A stretch of 64,000 nt of DNA, taken from Arthrobacter frigidicola. Its GTDB lineage: Bacteria; Actinomycetota; Actinomycetes; Actinomycetales; Micrococcaceae. The stretch covers positions 920,662 through 984,661 of the forward strand of contig QZVU01000001.1 in NCBI GenBank assembly GCA_003602285.1. Direction: 5' to 3'. The position numbers and the translations under genes were made by a program. Positions 52,781-60,902 of this stretch are shown one piece after another. The notes under the pieces are model-generated. The model searched no databases. It was not told where the DNA came from and saw nothing but the letters and a program-made list of their open reading frames with translations. Every line of letters starts with the position of its first letter. Positions within the stretch are counted from its first letter, which is position 1.

Positions 52781-53062
52781 CTAGCTGTCGAAGCCGAGGG
52801 AGAAGGCGGCGTCCAGGTCGTGCTTGGAGTAGGACCGGAAGGCGATCTGCGTCGTCGTCGATTCCACTCCCTCGACCTTGGAGAGGCGGTCGGCGATGAC
52901 GTCGGCGAGGTCCTCGTGGCGGGACACCCTGGCCATCGCGATCAGGTCCCACTCGCCGGTCACCGAATACACCTCGCTGATGCCTTCGATTTCGGAAATT
53001 TCCTGCGCGCACTCGGGGATGCGCGCGGAATCCGTCTGAATGAGGACAAAAGCGGTGATCAT
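52781..53062 (-). CDS. Lrp/AsnC ligand-binding domain protein without DNA-binding domain
   Basis: The 93-residue protein is only the RAM (ligand-binding) domain of Lrp/AsnC regulators: TAFVLIQTD at the start, ISEVYSVTGEWDLIAMARV in the middle and VESTTTQIAFRSY at the end. No helix-turn-helix is encoded. Such stand-alone domains form oligomers and may bind amino acids. ATG 53062 has an AAAGG site 7 bases upstream. It converges with trpD, common in Actinobacteria. Confidence 0.9.
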   Translation of the reverse strand: MITAFVLIQTDSARIPECAQEISEIEGISEVYSVTGEWDLIAMARVSRHEDLADVIADRLSKVEGVESTTTQIAFRSYSKHDLDAAFSLGFDS

Positions 53063-53093
53063 GGTCGGCCTTTCCACTGAGATGGGTACTTCC

Positions 53094-53519
53094 TCACCGT
53101 ACCGCCTGATCTCCGCGGCCGGACCGGGCGCGCCTGCGGCCCCGCGCGGCGGCGGCCACCAGCAGCCGCGGCAGGAGCAGCAGCAGCCCCAGCACCACGA
53201 GGGTGACCACCTGGAAGCTCAGGGCCACACCGCCCCCGGTGAGGAACCGCAGCAGCAGGCCGCCGGCCACGGTGGTGATCCAGATTCCGACCCCCGTCGG
53301 CCACAGGCGACGCGGCGTCCGCCAGGCGCGCAGACCCACCCATCCCGCGACGCAGGCGACGACGAAAGGCGCCGCCGTGGCCGCAATTCCCGCAGCACTC
53401 AGGCCGTGCTCGTGGGTGCTGCGGCCGGAGACCGCGAAGAGAATGATCGCGGCGACGTCGACCGCCAGCCAGGGCCAGAGCCCGTGCGCGGGTCGGGATA
53501 CCGGATGCGGGAATGCCAT
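53094..53519 (-). CDS. DUF3054 family membrane protein
   Basis: 141 residues, four hydrophobic segments, and the DUF3054 pattern: WPWLAVDVAAIILFAVSGRSTHEHG near the N-terminus, PFVVACVAGWVGLRAWRTP, and PTGVGIWITTVAGGLLLRFLTGGGVALSFQVV. Function unknown; the family is found in Actinobacteria. It lies 31 bases upstream of the Lrp-domain gene on the same strand and may be co-transcribed with it. Confidence 0.87.
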   Translation of the reverse strand: MAFPHPVSRPAHGLWPWLAVDVAAIILFAVSGRSTHEHGLSAAGIAATAAPFVVACVAGWVGLRAWRTPRRLWPTGVGIWITTVAGGLLLRFLTGGGVALSFQVVTLVVLGLLLLLPRLLVAAAARGRRRARSGRGDQAVR

Positions 53520-53557
53520 AGGACAACTTTAAGGCCTTCTCGGGTCCGGGCGGCGCG

Positions 53558-54961
53558 CTAACCGGCCAGTCCCGCCAGCGCGAAGATGGCTGCGGCGATG
53601 ACGAAGCCCATCACGCCGATCAGGGTTTCCATGACGGTCCAGGTGGCCAGGGTGGTCTTGACGTCCATGCCGAAGAAGCGGCCGACGAGCCAGAAGCCCG
53701 AGTCGTTGACGTGGGAGACCACCACCGATCCGGCGGCGACGGCGATCACCAGCGCGGCCAGCTGCAGGCCGTTGAATCCCGCGTCGGCGACAGCCGGTGC
53801 GATGAGCCCGGCAGTGGTGGTGAGGGCGACCGTCGCGGATCCCTGGGCGATGCGCAGGATCGACGAGATCATGAAGCCGGCGACAATGAGGGGAATGCCT
53901 ACCCCGCCGAGCACGTCTGCGAGGGCCGCGCCGATTCCGGAGGTGCGCAGCACCCCACCGAACATGCCGCCCGCGCCGGTGATGAGGATGACCGAGCAGA
54001 CCGGACCCAGCGAGGATTCGAGGAGTTTCTCGAGGTTGCTTCCGGTGGTGCCCCGGCGCCGGCCCAGCACGAACATGGCGACGAGGACCGAGATCAGCAG
54101 TGCCACGGGGGTCTCGCCCAGGGCACGGAGGATCTGGTACCAGGAGGCGTCCGCCGCAGAGGCGGGCAGCAGGCCGCCTGCGGCCGCGGTGTTCAGGCCG
54201 GTGTTGAGGAAGATGAGCACCAGCGGCAGCAGGAGCACGCCGACAACCGTGCGGAAGCGCGGCGGGTGGGTTTCGGCTTCCGCGTCCGCGTGGCCGAGCA
54301 GGGCCGGAACGGGGAGGACAAGCTTCCGGCCGGTCCTGAGCCCGAAGAGGTAGGCGGCGACGAACCAGGTGGGGATCGCCGTGATGAGACCGGCGATGAC
54401 GACGAGGCCGACGTTCGCTTCGAAGAACGTCGAGGCGGCGACCGGGCCCGGGTGGGGCGGCAGGAAGATGTGCATCACCGAGAACGCGCCGGCCGCTGGG
54501 AGGCCGTAGCGCAGAACGCCACCGCCAAGGCGGTGGGCGACGGCGAAGACGACCGGCAGCATCACGACGAGGCCGGCGTCGAAAAAGATCGGGAAGCCGA
54601 AAATCAGTGAGGCCAGACCGAGCGCGAAGGGAGCCCGGTGTTCGCCGAATCTGCCGATGAGAGAGTCGGCGAGCGCTTTGGCGCCGCCGCTTGTCTCGAC
54701 GATCCGGCCCAGCATTGCGCCCAGGCCGACGAGCAGCGCGACGGTGCCCAGCGTGGTGCCGAAGCCGTTGATGAGTACCGGCACCACCTGGTCCGCCGGG
54801 ATGCCCGTGGCGAAGGCGGTTGCGAGGCTGACCAGGATCAGGGCGAGCAGCGCGTGGAGGCGCAGCTTGATGATGAGGAACAGCAGGACGGCGATGGCTG
54901 CTGCCGCGATGAGCAGCAGCGGGCCCGCACCAAGTGTTTGGGTCCATCCTTCGATCTCCAT
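53558..54961 (-). CDS. GntP family gluconate:H+ symporter
   Basis: Membrane permease for gluconate or related organic acids. The 467 residues give about twelve to fourteen helices. Family features are the early IIKLRLHALLALILVSL, GFGTTLGTVALLVGLGAMLGRIVETSGGA, FGFPIFFDAGLVVMLPVV, LPPHPGPVAA, ILRIAQGSATVALTTTAGLIAP and VVSHVNDSGFWLVGRFFGM. ATG 54961 has an AAGGAGA site. No gluconate kinase is adjacent, so the substrate is not proved. It is divergent from the sugar ABC importer with a 388-bp gap. Confidence 0.93.
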   Translation of the reverse strand: MEIEGWTQTLGAGPLLLIAAAAIAVLLFLIIKLRLHALLALILVSLATAFATGIPADQVVPVLINGFGTTLGTVALLVGLGAMLGRIVETSGGAKALADSLIGRFGEHRAPFALGLASLIFGFPIFFDAGLVVMLPVVFAVAHRLGGGVLRYGLPAAGAFSVMHIFLPPHPGPVAASTFFEANVGLVVIAGLITAIPTWFVAAYLFGLRTGRKLVLPVPALLGHADAEAETHPPRFRTVVGVLLLPLVLIFLNTGLNTAAAGGLLPASAADASWYQILRALGETPVALLISVLVAMFVLGRRRGTTGSNLEKLLESSLGPVCSVILITGAGGMFGGVLRTSGIGAALADVLGGVGIPLIVAGFMISSILRIAQGSATVALTTTAGLIAPAVADAGFNGLQLAALVIAVAAGSVVVSHVNDSGFWLVGRFFGMDVKTTLATWTVMETLIGVMGFVIAAAIFALAGLAG

Positions 54962-55349
54962 GAATCTCCTTCCAATCACGTGGGCAGGTGGTACCGGGCA
55001 GGGCGAGGAGTCGGACGCAGGAAAGCGCCGGCAGTCTGCGCGTCGGTCGATCGTACCTTTCGGGCGGCCGCTGTCCCGGACGCAGGGCCGGTGTCCGCAG
55101 AATCCCGCCGGTACGCCGAAGGCAATGGGTCGGTTCGGGGGGTCCGGACCGGGGGATCATCGGAGGGCGGCGAAGCTTTGACCACGACAGAGAAAAGCGG
55201 ATAGGTCCTGCGAATGTATTGATGAAGTGAAGGTGCCGGTGTTCAATGATCCCAGTGCTCCACGGTCAGTGGATCCGTCAACGACGACGGCCCTGTCGAG
55301 CACCGGCCGGGCCTAACCTCCCGCGCTGACCTCGACCGAAGGAGGCACG
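54962..55349. promoter_or_regulatory. 388-bp divergent region between gntP and the ABC importer, with a putative promoter
   Basis: No gene is recognisable. TTGACC at 55178-55183 and ATAGGT at 55201-55206 are 17 bases apart and could drive the ABC operon, with a leader of about 140 bases. Several imperfect inverted repeats occur, none matching a known operator with confidence. Confidence 0.4.
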
Positions 55350-56738
55350 ATGCTCAATCGACGACTGACCGCCGGGTCGGTGCTCATGACGGCCCTGCTG
55401 GCCGTCACAGGGTGCACCGGCTCCGGGGAAACCTCGGAGGACGACGGCGCCCTGATCGTTTGGACGACGGAGGACGTCGCCGAGCGGGTGGCGACCCAGC
55501 AGGCAATTATGGACCGCTTCACCGAAAGCACCGGCACGGAAGTCGAGCTCGTCGCGATCGCCGAGGACCAGCTGTCGTCGGTGCTTTCGTCCTCCGCAGC
55601 GGCCGGGGAGCTGCCCGACGTCATCGGCGCGCTGTCCCTGAACGGAATGAACCAGCTGTACACCGACGGCCTGCTTGACACCGGTGCGGCAGCCGACGTC
55701 GTCGAGGAGCTGGGAACCGACACCTTCTCGCCCCGCGCGCTCGAGCTGACCTCCGCGGAGGGCGAGCAGCTCTCGGTGCCCAGCGACGCATTCGCACAGC
55801 TGCTGTACTACCGCAAGGACCTCTTCGAGGAGGAGGGCCTTGACGCCCCCGACAGCTACGAAGCCATCGAAGCCGCCGCCAAGGCCCTTGACGCCGAGGG
55901 CATGGCCGGGATCGTGGCCGCAACAGCTCCCGCCGACTCCTTCACCCAGCAGACCTTCGAGCAGATCGCCCTGGCCAACGGGTGCGAGCTGGTCGATTCC
56001 GAGGGTGAGGTCACCCTTGACAGCAGCCGGTGCGAGGACGCATTCAGCTTCTACGGAAACCTCATCCGCGACTACTCCGTTCCGGGCAACCAGGACGCGG
56101 ACACCACCCGTGCCAGCTACTTCGCCGGCGAAGCGGCGATGACCGTGTGGTCCTCCTTCATGCTCGACGAGCTGGCCGGCCTCCGCAACGATGCCCTGCC
56201 GACCTGCCCCGAGTGCGGGGACAACCCCCGGTTCCTCGCCGAGAACACCGGGATCGTCAGTGCGATCCAGGGCCCCGACGGGGAGGAACCCGCCGGGTAC
56301 GGGGAGGTCGTCTCCTGGAACATCCTCAACGACGCCTCGGCCGAGGCCACGGACCTGGTGACGTTCATGATGGGCGAGGGCTACGAGGACTGGCTCGGGG
56401 TGGCACCGGAGGGCAAGCTGCCGGTGCGCCTTGGAACCGCCGACGCTCCCACCGAGTACGTGGACGCCTGGGGGTCCCTCGAGGCTGGGGTGGAGACCCG
56501 GGCGCTGCTCTCCGATATCTATCCTGCCGAGACCCTGCAGGCGCTGACGGAGAGCACCGACACCTTCAAGCGCTGGGGCATTCCCCAGGGCCAGGGAGCC
56601 CTGGCCGCGGCCGTGGGGGGCCAGTTCATCGCCCCGCAGATCGTGGCCCAGATGATCAGTGCGGGCAGCAGCGGCGCGGACGCCGCCGCCCAGGCCCAGG
56701 AGGAGGCCGAGGGTCTCAAGGCCGACCTGGGCCAGTAG
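55350..56738 (+). CDS. Sugar ABC transporter substrate-binding lipoprotein
   Basis: Extracellular binding protein (family 1) tethered by lipid. The 462 residues start with a signal peptide and lipobox VTGC (Cys22). IVWTTEDVAERVATQQAIMDRFTESTG is the typical beginning of such proteins, followed by LPDVIGALSLNGMNQL and VPSDAFAQLLYYRKDLFEEEGL. The ribosome-binding site AAGGAGG is perfect. It is the first gene of an operon with two permeases. The sugar cannot be told. An extra pair of cysteines (CPECGD) in the C-terminal half is unusual for this family. Confidence 0.94.
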   Translation: MLNRRLTAGSVLMTALLAVTGCTGSGETSEDDGALIVWTTEDVAERVATQQAIMDRFTESTGTEVELVAIAEDQLSSVLSSSAAAGELPDVIGALSLNGMNQLYTDGLLDTGAAADVVEELGTDTFSPRALELTSAEGEQLSVPSDAFAQLLYYRKDLFEEEGLDAPDSYEAIEAAAKALDAEGMAGIVAATAPADSFTQQTFEQIALANGCELVDSEGEVTLDSSRCEDAFSFYGNLIRDYSVPGNQDADTTRASYFAGEAAMTVWSSFMLDELAGLRNDALPTCPECGDNPRFLAENTGIVSAIQGPDGEEPAGYGEVVSWNILNDASAEATDLVTFMMGEGYEDWLGVAPEGKLPVRLGTADAPTEYVDAWGSLEAGVETRALLSDIYPAETLQALTESTDTFKRWGIPQGQGALAAAVGGQFIAPQIVAQMISAGSSGADAAAQAQEEAEGLKADLGQ

Positions 56739-56792
56739 CATGCCACCACCTGCGCGGACGCCGTCCGGTATCCGCCCGCTGTAAGGAGCGCT

Positions 56793-57755
56793 ATGTCCGC
56801 ACTTCCCCTTCGGCCACCCCGACGACGCACCCTGTCCCAACGCGACGCCCGCACCGGTATCGCCCTGATGTCGCCCACCCTGATCATCGTGCTCGCGGTC
56901 GTCGTCGTGCCGCTGCTGTGGTCGGTCCTGATTGCGTTCCAGCAGCTCAAACTGCTGGAAATCGGCACCGCCAACCCGTTCCGGTCCCTGACCCTGGCGA
57001 ACTTCGAGCGGGTCTTCGCCTCCGGCAGGCTCTGGGTGAGTCTCGGGACCACGCTCGTCTACACGGCCGGGTCGGTCCTGCTGTCCATCGGCATCGGGCT
57101 GCTGGCGGCAATGGCCGTGCGCCGGCCGTTCCGGGGACGGAACTTCGTGCGGGCCGCGTTCCTGCTGCCCTACGTGGCGCCGGTCGTGGCGGTGACCTTC
57201 GTGTGGCGCACCATGCTCAACCCGCAGTTCGGCATCGTCAACGAGGTGGGCCAGTCCACCTTCGGGTGGGCGGACCCCATACCGTTCCTGTCCGAAGCGC
57301 AGCGCACCGTGGAGTTCCTCGGAGCGCAGTTTCCAATCCCCACCGCGCTGCTGACAGCCATCGCCTTCGAGGGCTGGCGTTACTTCCCCTTCGCCTTCCT
57401 GTTCCTCATGGCCCGGCTTGAGGCGCTGTCCGCGGAGTCGGAGGAAGCGGCACTCGTGGACGGGGCGAGCCCCCTGCAGACCTTCCGCTACATCATCCTG
57501 CCCCAGCTGATGCCGGTCATCGCGCTGCTCGCGGTGCTGCGCACCATCTGGACGTTCAACGAGTTCGACGACATTTTCCTGCTGACCGGCGGAGCAGCCG
57601 GCACCGGGGTCGCCAGCGTCCGGGTGTACGAGTTCCTCACGGTCCAGCGCAACGTCGGTGCCGCCGCGGCACAGTCGCTGGTCCTCGCGGTCGTGCTCGT
57701 CCTGATGCTGGCCGTCTATCTGTTTCTCATGCGCAGGAGGGGAGAACGGCTGTGA
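56793..57755 (+). CDS. Sugar ABC transporter permease (MalF/UgpA type)
   Basis: Inner membrane permease with 320 residues and six main helices. LMSPTLIIVLAVVVVPLLWSVLIAF begins the protein and the cytoplasmic coupling motif EEAALVDGASPLQTFRYIILPQLMP is complete. It overlaps the second permease by 4 bases. Confidence 0.94.
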   Translation: MSALPLRPPRRRTLSQRDARTGIALMSPTLIIVLAVVVVPLLWSVLIAFQQLKLLEIGTANPFRSLTLANFERVFASGRLWVSLGTTLVYTAGSVLLSIGIGLLAAMAVRRPFRGRNFVRAAFLLPYVAPVVAVTFVWRTMLNPQFGIVNEVGQSTFGWADPIPFLSEAQRTVEFLGAQFPIPTALLTAIAFEGWRYFPFAFLFLMARLEALSAESEEAALVDGASPLQTFRYIILPQLMPVIALLAVLRTIWTFNEFDDIFLLTGGAAGTGVASVRVYEFLTVQRNVGAAAAQSLVLAVVLVLMLAVYLFLMRRRGERL

Positions 57756-58699
57756 GCGCACCCACCACACCCGGAACACAGACAAGTACTGCGCCCGCGC
57801 CGAGGCCGCCGGAGGTTCAGCGGGTCCGGGGGTCCCGCCGGCACGAGATCGAACGGCGCAGCCTGCGCATCCTGCGGTGGGTGGTCATCATCGGCCTCCT
57901 CATCGTTACCCTGCTGCCGTTCTACTACATGGTGCTGCTCTCCCTCCGGCCGATCGAGGCACTGCTGCGCAACCCCAGCTCGCTCATCATTCCGCCGGCG
58001 GAGTTCACCCTGTCCTCCTACCAGCAGGTGCTCGCCTCGACAGCCGCCGGCGGCCAGGGCTTCGGACGGTTCATCGCCAACAGTGCCCTGGTCGCGGTCA
58101 GCGCCGTCATCATCTCCCTGATCGTCGCCGTCCCCGGGGCCTACGCGATCGCCCGCCTGCCGTTCTTCGGCCACCGCCAGGTGAACGCGCTCTTCCTCGC
58201 CGCGTACCTGTTCCCCGCCATCGTCATGGCGATCCCGCTCTTTGTGCTCTTCACCCGGGTGGGCCTGCGCGGCTCGCTGGTCGGTCTGATCCTTGTGTAC
58301 ATTGCGCAGACGGTGCCCGTGGCGATCTATATGCTCCGCAACTACCTCGACACCGTCCCCGTCGCCGTGGAGGAGGCAGGGCTCGTCGACGGGCTGACCC
58401 GGATCGGGGTGCTGCGGCGGATCAGCCTGCCCCTCGTTATGCCCTCGATCATGGCCACCGGGCTGTTCATTTTCATGATCGCCTGGAATGAGTTCCTCTT
58501 CGCGCTGCTGTTCCTCGTCGAACGGCGTGAAAGCTGGACCGTCTCCCTGGGCCTTTCACAGCTCTCGGGCAGCGCCGAGATTCCCACTACGGTGCTGATG
58601 GCCGGCTCGGTGGTCCTGACCCTGCCGATTCTCATCCTGTTCTTCTCGACTGAGCGGCTGCTGACCGGCGGGCTCACCGCCGGTGCGGAAAAGGGCTGA
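57752..58699 (+). CDS. Sugar ABC transporter permease (MalG/UgpE type)
   Basis: Second permease of the importer, 315 residues, six helices. The coupling motif VEEAGLVDGLTRIGVLRRISLPLVMPSI is intact. The start overlaps the first permease stop (GTGA). No ATPase gene follows; importers of this type in Actinobacteria often share one MsmK-like ATPase encoded elsewhere. No glycosidase or regulator is adjacent, so the sugar remains unknown. Confidence 0.94.
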   Translation: MSAPTTPGTQTSTAPAPRPPEVQRVRGSRRHEIERRSLRILRWVVIIGLLIVTLLPFYYMVLLSLRPIEALLRNPSSLIIPPAEFTLSSYQQVLASTAAGGQGFGRFIANSALVAVSAVIISLIVAVPGAYAIARLPFFGHRQVNALFLAAYLFPAIVMAIPLFVLFTRVGLRGSLVGLILVYIAQTVPVAIYMLRNYLDTVPVAVEEAGLVDGLTRIGVLRRISLPLVMPSIMATGLFIFMIAWNEFLFALLFLVERRESWTVSLGLSQLSGSAEIPTTVLMAGSVVLTLPILILFFSTERLLTGGLTAGAEKG

Positions 58700-58715
58700 A
58701 CCGCAGCGGCGGGTA

Positions 58716-59156
58716 TCAGGCGGTGCCGACCCTCCGGCCGGAGATGCTCGAGGGCCGGAGTCCGATGAAGCGGGCCCGGAAGCCGCCTGCCCAGGGCTCC
58801 TCCGTGGAACGGCCCCACAGGATCTTCAGCAGGTCTTCATCGTCGACCGCTTCAGGGCGGCCCTGCGCAAGCACCGTCCAGCCGGCCATGGCCTCGGGCT
58901 GCACGTCGTCGACCTGGAAGGCGGATGAACCAAGCGGTGCCCGCCCGAGCTCGCCCTCCTCCGACGTTCGAAAGTAGATCCCGCCGTCGTGGACCACGTA
59001 GTTCACGGGGAAGATGTAGAGCGATCCGTCTTTAGTGAACCCGATGCGGCCGGTATGCCGCGTGGAAAGCAGCGCCCAGCATTCGTCGGGGGAGAGCTCA
59101 GCGGAGGCGTGCAGGGTGCCTGGCATTTCCCAGTATTCGTTGTCGACGTGTTCCAC
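58716..59156 (-). CDS. Pyridoxamine 5'-phosphate oxidase-like split-barrel protein
   Basis: The 146-residue protein has the flavin-binding split-barrel pattern: LSPDECWALLSTRHTGRIGFTKDGSLYIFPVNYVVHDGGIYFRTSEEGEL, followed by AFQVDDVQPEAMAGWTVLAQGRPEAV and a late Trp-containing GRSTEEPWAGG segment. Homologues bind FMN or F420 and are common in stress or dormancy regulons of Actinobacteria. GTG 59156 starts the frame, with a GAGAGGA site upstream. It converges with the ABC permease and is divergent from a truncated universal stress gene. Confidence 0.86.
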   Translation of the reverse strand: MEHVDNEYWEMPGTLHASAELSPDECWALLSTRHTGRIGFTKDGSLYIFPVNYVVHDGGIYFRTSEEGELGRAPLGSSAFQVDDVQPEAMAGWTVLAQGRPEAVDDEDLLKILWGRSTEEPWAGGFRARFIGLRPSSISGRRVGTA

Positions 59157-59436
59157 CCGGTGTCCTCTCGGAAGGCTTGAGCCGGGAGCGGTCGCCCCGG
59201 CGATGGGCTGGCCCTCCCTAGGCTACCGACCCCCGGGCTCCCTGTGCAGCCCCGGCAGGGGCCCTTTCTCCGGCGCCGTGCCCCGCTGCCTCGGGGCACA
59301 TCCGGAGGCCCCGGCACCACAGGCCGTTGGACCCTGTGCGTCCCGGCGGTCCGGTGGGACGCTCGGGGCAGCGCGGGCAGCGCGGGCACCGCCGGTGTCC
59401 GGGACGCCAGCCGCTGAGGAAGAGAAGGGACCCACG

Positions 59437-60160
59437 ATGACGGCGCTGCAGAGCCCACGAGCGTGGACGCCGGGTTGCAGCGCGGAGCCATCGGGACACG
59501 GGCCCGCAGGCGGGCCGGTTGGGGTGCCGGTCCGTGCGTGAGGTGCTTCCGCTCGTCCGCGCCCTCAGCGATTTTTCGGAGGCGGCAGAGATGGTGGTGC
59601 TCGGCTCCGACAAGAGCGACCCGGCCTCCGGCCAGTTGGTCGGCGCGGTGAGCCAGCAGGTCGCCGTCATGAGTCTTTGCCCGGTGGCCGTCATCCCCGT
59701 CCCCGACGGCGCTGAGCGCTCCGGCGCGGTGGTAGGCACCGATGGGTCCCCCGAAGCGGTGCAGGCGGTCGACTCGGCTGCTCGGGAGGCGGCGCGGACC
59801 GGCCAGGATCTGCTGATCCTCACTTCCTGTGCCGTGCCGTCGTCCGAGACCTGTGTGGAGCGGCCCGGTGGGGAAGCCTTTGAAGCCCTCGTGGACGAGC
59901 ACCGGGGGCTTCTTGACCGCGCCGCCGCGGCAGTCAAAGCAGACTTCCCCGGGGTGCGGGTCCGGGTCCACCTGGAGACGGTGGAACCGGCGGCGGAAGC
60001 GCTGCTGCGCGCCGCCGCCACCGCCCGGCTGCTGGGGGTGGGAAGCCTGGGGCGGGGCGGGCTTCGACGCATGATGCTCGGCTCGGTGAGCCACAGGGTC
60101 CTGCTGAACCTCAGCTGTCCGACGCTCGTCACCCGGCCGGCGGTGCCGGCCCCTGCCTGA
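59437..60160 (+). pseudogene. Universal stress protein gene with a damaged first domain
   Basis: An ATG at 59437 with an AAGGG site starts MTALQSPR, the expected beginning of a USP, but the frame then loses similarity and stops at 59541. Another frame, open from 59519, picks up the end of a first USP domain (SEAAEMVVLGSD...GAVSQQVAVMSLCPVAVIP) and then a complete second domain (GAVVGTDGSPEAVQAVDSAAREA to GSVSHRVLLNLSCPTLV). About 60 residues of domain 1 are missing. An internal start (GTG 59534) could still produce a protein of about 208 residues with one full domain. The signature GS-x9-GS before SQQVA is also altered (GSDKSDPASGQLVG). Confidence 0.7.
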
Positions 60161-60169
60161 CCAGCCGCG

Positions 60170-60622
60170 CTACTCGTCCCGCGCGGCTGTGCGCGAGGCG
60201 GCCTGGGGGGTCTCGGCGACGGTGAACCTGCGCCCGGTGACGCCGTCCGGAGTGACCCGCACGAACCGGTCCTTCCGCCCGGACTCCCAGGGGTGGACGG
60301 GCAGGTCGATGGTGTCAAGCAATTCCTTGGTTGTCGAGATGGTGCGCGCTATGCCTTTGACGACAACACTCCAGGCCTTCGTTCCGCTGTCGTCGAGCCC
60401 GTCGGCTTGAACCGCGATGGGCGCCTCGTCAATGGCCGCACGCGACTTGGTTCCCTCGGAGGTTCGAAAAACCACGGTGCCGTGATCGACCTGGATGTTG
60501 ACCGGGAAGATTTCGGGCTGGCCCTCGACGCACAGGGCCAGCCGTGCCACCGAGGCGGTGCGGAGGAGGCGCCAGCACTCGTCGGCTGTAAGGACTTCGG
60601 TCTGCTCGGCTGCGGGTTCCAT
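60170..60622 (-). CDS. Pyridoxamine 5'-phosphate oxidase-like split-barrel protein
   Basis: 150 residues with LTADECWRLLRTASVARLALCVEGQPEIFPVNIQVDHGTVVFRTSEGTKSRAA, the same fold as the protein at 58716 but only loosely similar to it, and a Trp-containing late segment (PVHPWESGRKDRFVRVTP). It converges with the damaged USP gene and is divergent from the intact one. Flavin or F420 binding is inferred from the family. Two such genes interleaved with two USP genes suggest a stress regulon. Confidence 0.86.
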   Translation of the reverse strand: MEPAAEQTEVLTADECWRLLRTASVARLALCVEGQPEIFPVNIQVDHGTVVFRTSEGTKSRAAIDEAPIAVQADGLDDSGTKAWSVVVKGIARTISTTKELLDTIDLPVHPWESGRKDRFVRVTPDGVTGRRFTVAETPQAASRTAARDE

Positions 60623-60818
60623 ACGGTCAGCCTAGGAGTCCGGCCGCCGGTTGGACAGGGCAAATTTCCCTCGTTCGACGGCGGGACCGCGCAGTGACTG
60701 GGAGGTCCGGTCCGGCGGCACCGAGGCACCGGACCAAAGCCCCTTTTCACGAAGGAGCGGGCGCTCGATACTTGAAGGGTTCGATGCTTGACGCGGCGAC
60801 CAGGGTGCAGGAGGAACC

Positions 60819-60902
60819 ATGGAAGGGAAGGCAGGCGGGAAGGCCCGCGCGAAATGTCCTCGGACGGGCCGGCCGGGGCCCGCCGCGGCGGTGGCGGTAT
60901 GA
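60819..60902 (+). CDS. Putative 27-residue upstream peptide coupled to the USP gene
   Basis: ATG 60819 follows a near-perfect GCAGGAGG site by 5 bases; the frame ends with a TGA at 60900-60902 that overlaps the USP ATG (ATGA). The peptide is Lys/Arg/Gly-rich at the start and Ala/Val-rich at the end, with one Cys and no family match. It could be a translational coupler, or a sign that the USP start shifted by a frame change. Expression is not shown. Confidence 0.4.
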   Translation: MEGKAGGKARAKCPRTGRPGPAAAVAV

